Notes under the pieces: model-generated | Database searches by the model: none | Told to the model about the DNA's origin: nothing | The model's input: only the letters and a program-made list of their open reading frames with translations | Part shown: positions 54,595-64,000 of the stretch, in pieces | How the letters are laid out: the number at the start of each line of letters is the position of its first letter | Position numbering within the stretch: the first letter of the stretch is position 1 | NCBI GenBank assembly: GCA_030268105.1 | Contig: BSDZ01000080.1 | Span: 4,465,501-4,529,500, forward strand | Length of the DNA: 64,000 bases | Source: Volvox africanus | Lineage: Eukaryota; Chlorophyta; Chlorophyceae; Chlamydomonadales; Volvocaceae | Reading direction: 5' to 3' | Made by a program: the position numbers and the translations under genes

Positions 54595-55826
54595 GATGTT
54601 CTAAACGCGGGTTACAAACCACAGTGAATGTAAAACCTGAGGATTGGGCCTAAAGACGACTCATACCAAGCAGGAATCCATGTGGAAGAAGGATAAGACG
54701 TTCGGATTGCGTAGTTGGGGACTTTCCTTTACCTATCGGAACGGAAAGTTCGCTTTTCGTATACTACCGAAAAGTATGACAATTACGACCCAGCTGCTAA
54801 ATTGTCAGGTTGAATTGCAAAAAGGGCTAACCATGTCTCAAACTGTTGCGACGGTATGGATTACAGCTTCCCCGCCGTCCTACACAGTCCTGTGTACCGG
54901 GTGTACGATTTGGCCCGCCTCGAAACGGTTAGTCCATATCCGCAGCTTCTCGGCAAAAACATGAATCAAGCTATGATCATCTCCGTCGCAGTTTAAAACA
55001 TCCAATAGGTTGAACTTCCAGGTAATCTTGAGCGGTAACTTGTATGTCATCGGCTCGTCGCGATGTCATCCTAACAGCAAGTCCCTTACGTTTACAGCGC
55101 CCTACTAATTAATAGAAACAGATCATGATTATGTCTAAGTGGGTTATTTTAACAGCGCTGTACTCGGTCCCTGTTCGTGTTTGTATCGCTTGGCGATAGA
55201 TAGCCGCTCACAGTTACTTCAGCCGCGCCTACCTCTTCCCCTGCGCCAGCGATGAAGACCTCCTCCACGCACCCGAACACACTGGGTAGTGGGGCCATAT
55301 AACCCAATTGCAATGAAAACGCCCTTCATGAGAATTGGCCGCAATGGAGCATCGGCTCCGCGCCGTTTGGGCGCATGGGGACCACCACATCTCCACAGGG
55401 CCGTGTAGCCACTGAAATCCAAGCTGCCGGCGCAGCATGAGCTTGCATAATCAACAGGTCGCCGTCAAATCAATCATTCCGCACTCAACAACAAAGAATA
55501 CATATTTGAAAACGCACAAGCATGCAAGTGCATCGGGGCCTTGCTCCACTGTATGCATCCCTCTCTTCCCCATTAACCATGCATGAGTAACGAGCAGCAT
55601 GCCTAGGCTTGCATTTTTCTTCCTCTGTGGTCTGTGCCTCCGCGCACGGAGGCACACACATACTTAACGCTCCGATCATGTAAATGACTCTCAGTCCAAC
55701 TCTCACATTGCTCATCTCCCCACGACCATCACACATCGACAAGCCCCAGGGGACCCGAAGAGGGGATCTCAAAGATCACCGATCTTCCACAGACCACCTC
55801 TATGATGCAGTTACTCACCAGCTGCT
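54595..55826. other. Intergenic; 3' UTR of SRCR gene and promoter of P4H
   Basis: Both flanking genes are on the minus strand, so this stretch must contain the SRCR 3' UTR (right part) and the P4H promoter and 5' UTR (left part). Open frames here are short and unconvincing. Confidence 0.5.
55633..55656. repeat. 10-bp perfect inverted repeat (hairpin) in the SRCR 3' region
   Basis: TGTGCCTCCG and CGGAGGCACA separated by CGCA, about 170 bases downstream of the SRCR stop codon. Could form a stem-loop in the 3' UTR. Confidence 0.8.
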
Positions 55827-58800
55827 TCAGTGGGACAGGGAAGGGGAGCCGTAGGGTCCCGGATACCCGGGCACATTGGCCGGGGGATTGCTGTAAGCGG
55901 CCGGTGGGGTGCTCTGAAAATACCAAAGACCAGGCATTCCGGGCGCCGGTGGGTACGTATTCGACTCGCTATCGTACACTGGTGGACTCGGTGCAGGCGG
56001 TGGTGCTCCATACACCGGAAGCGGCAAGGGACTGTCCAGGGGGAAATGGTCTTTGGGCGGGGAGGGGCTTGACCAGGGTGCCTTTCCCCCCGGGTAGGTG
56101 GGCGGAGGTTGCACGCTGTACCCGGGGTAGGGTCCGGGAATGGCCGGACTCTTAGTCGGATGGGGGGGCAGCAGCGGCGACGGTGATAGCGGTGACGGTG
56201 GTGAGTTGAAGGTTGGTGGATTGGGCGGATAATTGGGCGGCGGAAGGGGAACCACAGGCCACAACTGCGCCTGGGGTCGTGGTGGGTAGCTAGCTGGTGG
56301 CAAAGTGGGCAGCGGATTTGGTGGCTGCAGCGGTGATGGCAGCGGCGGTTGCAAGGGCGATGGCGCCTTAGGCGGAGGGACGTTAGGCAGCAGCGGCGGG
56401 AGTCGTGGAGCTGCGAGGCGCAACGATGGGGCAAGGCATGGGTGTATAAGGGTGTTAGTGTCAAGTCTGGTGTTGGCAAATTTCGGTCAGCCAGTTGCAT
56501 AGGCAAGCCACGGCTTACACACGCACAGACAGGATTGCCGAAGGACTCACCCTGATAGCACTGGACGGCCACGTCCTCTGCGAGGCAGCAAAACGAGATA
56601 TTGGCAGAAGCACTTAGCTTACATAGAAACCAGGACACGGCTTGACGGCGACAGCAGCATATGGGTAAGCCCATCGTATATATCAGGACATGTAGAGTAG
56701 TGCTATACGGTATCCGCACTTGTAGAACGTCACCATCTACTAAATCTCTATTACAGTTGCTGGAATTATCTTTTATCCTAATGCAAAACCGACGTTAAAT
56801 TTGTTTTCCAGCTCCTTGTACTTATCTATCTATCTGTAAGCGTACTAGAGATGTTGGCGTACTAAAGAGTGCTTTGCATACCAAGGGTGTTGCGCAGGTT
56901 ATGGGATATTGCAGATACTAACGAAAATGGTTTGCAAGATTTCCGTTCATTAAGATGCAGCGAACCGAGTATCGGACATCCTAAGATTGGAATGACCAGA
57001 CGAGCAATCCTTTATAATCAATCAAACGGGGGGAACCCAATCGGATTGATTCGCGTGCATGGGATGTTGTTCCATGTTGCGGATATTCCTAAACAGGACG
57101 ACGTGGGCCGCGCTAACCGTCAGCCATGATCCCATGAGGGTCCCAAGCCTTGCAGCGTTGGCCACAACCACCAAGCTGTCAGCAGTGCCGCTATCTGTCC
57201 CTCCCTCCCTCCCTCCCTCCCTCCCTCCCTCCCTCCCTCCCTCCCTCCCTCCCTCCCTCCCTCCCTCCCTCCCTCCCTCCCTCCCTCCCTCCCTCCCTCC
57301 CTCCCTCCCTCCCTTCCTTGCTCACTCCCTCGCTCACTCCCTCACTCAGACCCGCGACTTACTCTCATGCGTGCAGTCCGTCCAGGCCCAGCCGTCAAAT
57401 GTGCAGTCCGCCAGGCGTGCCTCTTTGCCCCGACATTTTACAGAATCTGTGCAACACATCATGGCGGTGGAGGGGCCCAGCAGCAGATTAACACCATTTA
57501 TGTGGTCGCACGACTTTGCTACCTCACCTTCGAGTGTTACAATCCTCCTCTTGCCGCCTTCCCGCCTTCAGAGGGTGTGACTGGGAAGCAGGTTGTGCGG
57601 GTGGCAAAGATAAGAATGGGACATGCGATCCTGCCCACAGTTGACCACCTGATGAATGCGTGCGCTCACTTACTACGGGGGTGCGTCTTGCTAAGAGGCA
57701 CATGAGCGTACCGAATACCCCCTTATTGCGCGGGCGAGGACCAGGCCGGGCGAGGACCAGCCATGCATGTAAGCGTCACCGTGTGGTGGTGGCGCTAATC
57801 CTCACCAGCAGCGACCCCCACTAACCTAACCCCACCTGGGCGGAGCTATATATAGCCCTGCTTCCTCCCTGCTAGCTAGGGAAACGGACGCCCTCATCCA
57901 TTCATCACCCCAATCGACTCCCAATATGTATGTCTGTATGACTATATATGGACTGGTCATCTCACTGGTCAGCCAGTAAATACACACACACACACACACA
58001 CATATATATACGGACATATATGCATTGCTACTCCTAAGAATACACCCACTCACCCATCCAAACGTTGCCACGGCCGAAACCGTACTTAGCCGTGCCTGCG
58101 ACCCCGCCGCCCGTGAAGCCGAGCTGCCTGCACGCTACGCTGGCCTCAACGTCCGTGAAGTTGTCCGAGCACACCGTACCCTAGTAGAGGTGAACGAGGG
58201 GTCGCAGTCGCGTCAGGGAGGTCAGAGTCACGGGGCACCACTGAGGCGCCGGCGCTGCAACCGCTTCCGCAAGTATATGCCTGAAGGCATACATACACAG
58301 CGAATTTTAAGAGCCTCCCCCATACATGAAGTAACTGATGTGTTCAGGCACGACTGTTATGGCACGACTAATATGCCCCTGGAATTCCAGGTTCTACCCC
58401 GACCGAGAGCGGACTAAAGACCCTAAAGTCTTGGGCAGGGTGCCCCCATGTCGATGGACGGTGACGACCCCAATTAAAGTGATCTGCGAGCTGACCAGTA
58501 GCGGGGTTGACGCCTTAGTTGATTCGGCAGATTCCGCTGGATGCTGGTGGTGGGTGCTGAACCTGGGAAAACCACTGACTTCGGAGAAGTCGGCATGGGA
58601 GACTGGATTCGGGTGCCCCGAAACACCGGGGAAGGTAGGGACTGCCAGGTTAGTGGCCACGGGTGATGTACTCCCCTATCCTACACACATAAAGTTTCTC
58701 ACCCATCCTCCGTTATGAAGCACCTCCAGCCGGCCTGAGAGCGCGGTGCCATTTGCCAAACGCAGAGCGCCGTCCTCAACTGTTACCAGCCGGGACAAGG

Positions 58801-61800
58801 GACATACGTGCAGTGATGCTCGCGCGGTTGGAAGACTTAAAAATTGTATGTCGGTGGTGGTGTCGGTGGTGGCAGCGGTGGTGGTAGCCGTGGTGGTGAT
58901 GTGTGTGTGTACATTTGGCCGGACAATATACGCGGCTGAGAGTTGGAGGCCATGTGGCCAGGGCTGGCGTGACGCCATGCCCAATGTAATGCTTGGCAAT
59001 GCATACCGGATCGGTAAGTAACAAATAGCTATTGATCTCATGCGTCAAAGGAAGGTCACACAGTGTTCTGTATTTGCTATGGGGCCTTGGTTGCCTGATG
59101 CAGTTTCCAATGGTTACGTTCTTGCTGGGAGCGGGGACTGAGAGGCGTATCGGCCTAGAGGCTATGGCGACTGCCCAAAGTCGCCACCCAGGAAGGTTTT
59201 ACCTTGGCACCACAAGAGGCCACTCACCTCCGCACATGACCGCGGCTGCCCAGTACGGCTCACACTGATTATCCACCAAGCCATCGTACGGACAGGACAG
59301 CAAGGTCCGCTCCTTGCCGGTACAGTCGAGGCCCCTCAGCCACATTCTCGGGGCGGGGTCGGTACGAATGCCGTAGATGTTGCTGTACACCAGAGTCCCT
59401 GTACAGGTACACGCATTAAAGCTCACAGTGTCACGATGACGCACAACCGCCGTAACATGCACGCAGTGGAGGGTCCATGAGACAGGTCCTCTCACAAGTC
59501 ACAACGTTAACGTCAAATGAGCAAAACGGAGCCAGTACGAATAATAACGTACGCATGGACGAGACAGGACAGGGAATGATGATGGGGAGAACATCGAAGA
59601 TACTGCAGGTGGCGTGGGGGCTGCAGTCCGGGATCAGAAGATGCACAACCGGACAAACACACGCATCGCAGCCCGGCTGAGAGTTCACTTACCGCCGGTT
59701 AGCCCCAACTGGCGGCACACTACCACCGCGGTTTGAGCCGTCCAGGTCTGCACGCAGAATGTGCCCCAGCGGCCGTTGAAGGCCATCTGCACCAGCCCTA
59801 TGGAGTTGTTGTTACCGTTCACCAGTCGAAGGCTCCCGTCTGTGGGGGACAAGGACAACCAGGAAGATGGGCGGCGACAAGGGGGGTTCTTACTGGACCG
59901 GCTGGTTCATGCCACTGGCATTGGTTGGGACCGACGCATGCAGCGCCACTGCCAGGGCTCGTAGGTCCGGGAAGATGTTCCCCAACATACGCTCGCGGAG
60001 GCTGGTAGTTAGCATGTGACAGTATGTATGGGACAGGGAACCCATTCAGGCGGGCAAACCAGGTTAAACAGACCTTTCCTGCATGATGGCTTATGGCATT
60101 GAACTTACCCGCCGTTTTGGGGACCCCTGGCGGCGAGGGCGGGCGCGGTGGTGACGGCGGGGGTGCATCTGTGTGGCAGCAGCATGCACCTCGTTTATTT
60201 ATCTACGAAGGCATTGTGTGGAAGCTATCAACTGCATTGCGGGGGGCACAGCACTTAAGCGGTGGTACGAGCAGTTAGGTCCCACCAGGTACGCAACCCT
60301 ATAGATAGCGGTGGCCCCCATCCGGTATCTGTCAGGAGCTACAGAAGTCCTGGCAATCCAAGTTTTGCACACACAGGACGGCAAATTGAGTTAAATAGAT
60401 CGCCACGCACCGTAGCAAGAGACCGCCACGTCCTCTGCGGTGTTGAAAGGCAACATACACAGCAGGACGATGTAGTAAGCTAAGTTAGCCGGTGAGAAGC
60501 CGGTGCAGCTGGATGTCATTTAGGTTATGCATCACGTCGTAGTCCGCTACGACATGACGTATATACTGCCTTACGGTCTGTCCAGAGATGGCCTTATCGC
60601 ACCAAAACGATGCGTATGACAGGCCACGGATTGGGACATGCGGATATTGGAAATGGTTGATCCTGTGCTACTAACGTCGATGTTCGCCCTGCAGCGGCGG
60701 CTCTGCACAGCGTTACAGACAGCGTAAACACATGCGCCCTCTCCTTCTACGTCTGAGGGCAGGGCAGGGCCCCCTTCGACGCGCATATGGGCAGGGGCCC
60801 CCTCGATGTGCGCATTTAGGCCTCGGCTGTTGGTGCAAATGCGGCCCTCTCCCCTTTTATGCAGCGGGACAATGCCCTACACTGTCACAACAGTCCGTGC
60901 CTCCACGTATACCCACGCACGAGATTCCCTCTTCTGCCTCGGCCCACACCCCCTCTCACCCCGATGATCGCAGTTATTGGCCCCGCGTGGCTTGCGCGCA
61001 TCACAGCTCCATAACTGCTTCTCGTAGCCGAGGCATTTGACGTCGTCCTGCAGCGGCCAACAGCCATGACATCAGTTGCCAATTGAATCAGTCCCCATGC
61101 TTCTGCACACCCTTCAGAGCAAGCCAGTTCAGCAAGCCAGACGACAATGTTTAGACTTAATTTCAGAGTCGGCCTGAGGCGCCATTCATCTTTAATATAG
61201 GAGTGGGCCGCACAACATTCGATGTGCTCCTCAATCACCCGTCCCCTCCTTGTTGGTAAGTCGCGTATGGCTAACAAACAATCCAGATCCAGCTTACCAT
61301 CCAGATAGGACCAGTTCCGGGCCCAAACGGCGCTCCGTGCAACGGCACGCCTCCAGCGTGGCCCAGCTGCTGACATGCCACTGTTGCAGCTGCATCAGTG
61401 GACGAGACAGGCAACCCACAGTATTGACGTGCCGAAATGTAGAACAGGAACATTGAAAGATAGGGGTGTTTCGATGCAAGGTGGCTGTCGTACTGGCCGT
61501 ACAAATATTCACTACATTAACGCTCGCACGGGGTTCAAACCAGAAACAACGGATCCTTGTTTCGTTGTGGAGTTCAATCTTCCTCCCAGTGTCTCCATCT
61601 TTTCATTGTAACAAAACCACCCCAGGATAACACCCAGCTCCTACCTCTCACGTCGAAGAAATCATCGCACACGGTCCCCCAGACTCCTTTGTAAAACACC
61701 TGCGTGACAATCCCGAGGGTATTATTTGCCAACGCACATAAACAGCCGTATGCCCTCCCCGAGGGGGCGATATCCTGAGGACGGGAACATCAAAGTCACC

Positions 61801-62578
61801 AGCTGTCCAAGCCCACTGCGTCATTGCCGCCCCCTCCTCGTGGATTCACACCAGGTTTCACCCGCTCCTGGTTCATATTGCGGGCCACTGTACAGCAATA
61901 GTTGCATAGCCCCATCCCGCTGCTCCTGCAAAGCCACACTGCCTTGCAATTGGCTAGTTGCATGCTTGCTGTATCAGGACGTTTAAAGGCTCCCGACCTC
62001 CAGCCCACCTGAACCTGACCCTCCCGGGGGGTGCGGCCGTTGACCAACCGCAGGTCACCGTCTCGGTAGACACGTGGCCCTGCACCACACAGCGCCCCAA
62101 CCTGTCTACCGTGACAGCAAAGCAACTAACACTGATGATTCCCGTAAAGACAGGAGAGAAAGATGACTTTGCTGACGGAATGCGCCACAGGGACGGAAGG
62201 TGCTGCAGGTGACGGCGGGTACAAGGCGCGCGCCAGAAGTGTTCTACACGCACCTGGAGGGAACGGTACTGGTGGTGGCGGTGGTGGCGGTGGTGGTGGT
62301 GGCGGCGGCGGTGGTGGAGGATGCGGCATGAAGCTGACTTGAGATGCAAGGTTACGGGCAGCTGCAGTGTGCCAACCAAGAGTAAAGGCAAGACCGGATG
62401 TCATCATGCTCCGCATTGCATCGCTGACAAAAGCTAAGAAACAAGGTAGCGCCGCGATAATACAGAATATTAGGGCATGACGGGGTACGTAGATACCTGT
62501 CTGGATGCTTCCCGAATGCAATATGCAAATGGCGAAAAACAGGGCAATGGCCGCTTGCTGCTGTGGTCGTAGCCCCAT
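55827..62578 (-). CDS. Secreted SRCR protein with proline-rich C-terminal domain
   Basis: Fifteen minus-strand exons: 62578-62497, 62433-62254, 62079-62009, 61699-61645, 61389-61298, 61047-60960, 60434-60411 (24 bases), 60168-60109, 59839-59693, 59398-59228, 58779-58703, 58180-58054, 57446-57363, 56577-56551 (27 bases) and 56410-55827. All are GT-AG and in phase, giving 622 residues. A signal peptide (AAIALFFAICILHSGS) is followed by a poly-Pro linker at about 64-85. SRCR1 covers about 92-197 (VFYKGVWGTVCDDFFD, VACQQLGHAGG, WMDDVKCLGYEKQLWSC). Then come the linker PPPSPPRPPSPP, SRCR2 at about 218-323 (GRWGTFC, VVVCRQLGLTGG, LDCTGKERTLLSC) and SRCR3 at about 324-427 (GTVCSDNF, VACRQLGFTGG, VKCRGKEARLADC). 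Each domain has six cysteines. The 194-residue tail is rich in PPP, SPPSPLSPSP and YP, like algal wall hydroxyproline-rich proteins. No membrane segment follows, so it is probably an extracellular binding protein; its ligand is unknown. Confidence 0.92.
57198..57313. repeat. (TCCC)n tetranucleotide array
   Basis: About 29 uninterrupted TCCC units in SRCR intron 13. On the transcribed-sense strand this reads (GGGA)n. Confidence 0.97.
57981..58010. repeat. (CA)n(TA)n microsatellite
   Basis: A CA run passing into TATATATA, in SRCR intron 12. Confidence 0.9.
58338..58691 (+). mobile_element. 354-bp non-autonomous element, copy B
   Basis: Inverted copy of 39478-39831 (10 mismatches and no gaps over 354 bases by hand). 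It lies inside SRCR intron 11, and its right end is 11 bases from the 5' splice site at 58702. Terminal motifs are ATGTGTTCAGG and CCTACACACAT. No TSD seen: CTG on the left, AAA on the right. Confidence 0.8.
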
Positions 62579-64000
62579 TCCTCTGTAGTAACCGCGATTT
62601 TTCGAATGTTATCAGTCTAAGTTATATATCTTGCCGTTGGTCCGTAGGCTATCGAGTCTTACAGTGGAAAATGGCACCGGCCAAAAGTTACATGCCGAAT
62701 ATTGCGCAACGGCTATGTTATAGAAGTCACGTTATTATCTTTGTTATGGTTTCCCCGTCCTATTTCTCTGTACGGCAGCTTCGCCACTACGGTTCGGTAG
62801 CTGACGGTTCGCACTTTGAACGATGGATCGCTACAACCACTTTACTGTGATGTTCCCGGTAAGGGCTTTTAAATTCTACAACCAGCCTTTTTTATCGTGT
62901 AAGATATTGAATTAATTGGGTTCTGCATTGCGCCCGCTTTGTGGACCTGGGCTGTTGGACCGTTGGACCGATGCATTAAACATACTAACTCAAGTAAGGA
63001 TTCGTAGTAATCTCCTAAATTTGTATTTTATATTACATCACGCTGTTGTATTTGTGTTTTTGCGGGCGACACACCACCAGTGTGTCGGTACCCAGTAATG
63101 TCAGACTAACGTAGGACTGGGACTGAACAGGCTACGATGGGTTTTGAAGTCCCTGTAAATGTTACAGTCATTAAGGTATCGTGGGCTTGTTATCACACAC
63201 GCTGCGTTATTGGCACTGGATGGATGCAGGCTATTTTGCCCACTGCGGAAAGTTCGCTAAGCCCAGATTACGAAGCCATCCCATAATTTTTCAGGATACA
63301 AGAAAATATATTTCAGCATTCGCCCCTGGCAAGGAAGAAAGTGATCACCAACAGTCGTTCATATGCACATGCCCTTCGGTTTAGCTTGCCGCAAAAGCTC
63401 CTGACAGTCCTTCTTGGATCCAGAAATTCTATGTATTAACAGAGTCGACGCAAAGTAGCCGTGCCGGATCTGCGATCGTCCCATCAAAGTCCATCCGTGC
63501 ACAATTTGCGGGAAAACTGTGTGCAATTGCCAGCATCCGCTTTCATGCTATAGCTACGATTGGGCAAACTTAACTCCCAGTAAGCAGGGTCCTCGCTCTC
63601 ATTCCTACGCGGAGCCCGGGTAAGGCGCGCTAGGGCCTAAGCAGGCATGACATGCGCGTGCAGGCCACGAGGAACGCCGATAATTGATATAGCAGACGTG
63701 GCCGGGATGATGTGGTGCATTAGTGAAGTGGCCCGTTCGGGGAATCGTTGTTTGCAAACGCGGGTGAAGTCCGATATCTTCACAGTGCAGTACAACCGTT
63801 AGCTATGTTTGCACTGATCAGTACAAGGATGCGTTACCACTTGATTGATAATTTACAGCTTATTTATCTTAAGTTTTTTCTTATTGATTTTCTAGCCGGT
63901 TTAAGTTATCAAAACATCACTCCTTCAATGGAAAATAAGATTATATCTTTAGGATGAGATGCTTGATAGTCTTGAGCTCTCATATACCTGCACTGTGGAA
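62579..64000. other. Upstream region of the SRCR gene; no gene seen
   Basis: AT-rich sequence with only short open frames on both strands. It should contain the SRCR promoter next to 62578. No repeat, RNA gene or exon could be supported up to the window end. Confidence 0.5.

Noticed and set aside
57059..57580. 173-codon plus-strand frame with a Leu-Pro-Pro-Ser repeat
   Set aside because: The repeat is simply the translated (TCCC)n array in an SRCR intron.
58025..58417. 130-codon plus-strand frame starting MLLLRIHPL
   Set aside because: It is antisense to SRCR exon 12 and runs into the mobile element.

Overview
This is nuclear DNA of a green alga of the Chlamydomonadales, most likely a volvocine or a close relative. 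The genes are split by many GT-AG introns of about 60-1,100 bases, and exons are GC-rich with a strong G/C preference at codon position 3. TGTAA, the usual green-algal polyadenylation signal, lies downstream of some genes. The gene content also fits: a type II RbcX, an organelle-type helical-repeat protein, a plastid inner-compartment protein, and a secreted SRCR protein with a proline-rich wall-like tail. I cannot name the species. There are no bacterial operons, CRISPR arrays, rRNA or recognisable tRNA genes.

Layout. 0-1.4 kb: 5' exon of a TDG/MUG-type DNA glycosylase, minus strand, running off the left edge. 3.8-7.2 kb: large low-complexity plus-strand ORF with a Tyr-Pro block. 7.2-12 kb: mostly microsatellites and no gene I can support. 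12.1-15.7 kb: minus-strand helical-repeat protein (OPR/RAP-like), 5' end unresolved. 17.4-21.7 kb: very long low-complexity plus-strand ORF whose true frame is uncertain. 23.6-30.4 kb: NSUN2-type tRNA m5C methyltransferase, minus strand, 12 exons, head to head with RbcX (30.8-33.1 kb, plus, 6 exons). 34.1-35.0 kb: plastid DUF1517/FLAP1-like membrane protein, minus, head to head with an EamA-family transporter (35.3-38.9 kb, plus, 5 exons). 40.7-42.0 kb: small six-exon gene of unknown function. 42-48 kb: gene fragments and possible relics. 48.2-51.3 kb: TFIIH subunit p44 (SSL1/GTF2H2), minus, 8 exons. 51.8-54.6 kb: membrane-anchored prolyl 4-hydroxylase, minus, 6 exons. 55.8-62.6 kb: secreted protein with a signal peptide, a poly-proline linker, three SRCR domains and a proline-rich C-terminal domain, minus, 15 exons. 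62.6-64 kb: nothing supported.

The exon models were built by hand. Splice sites were accepted only where donor, acceptor, reading phase and protein family agreed; NSUN2, RbcX, EamA, p44, P4H and SRCR all join in phase. The most striking non-genic signal is a pair of 354-bp elements in opposite orientation (39.5 kb and 58.3 kb), about 97% identical by hand alignment and with similar inverted ends; one lies inside an SRCR intron. A 12-bp palindrome also occurs three times within 6.2 kb. Functionally, the prolyl 4-hydroxylase lies directly downstream of the SRCR gene, whose proline-rich tail is the kind of substrate such enzymes modify. RbcX, the DUF1517-like protein and possibly the helical-repeat protein point to chloroplast biogenesis.
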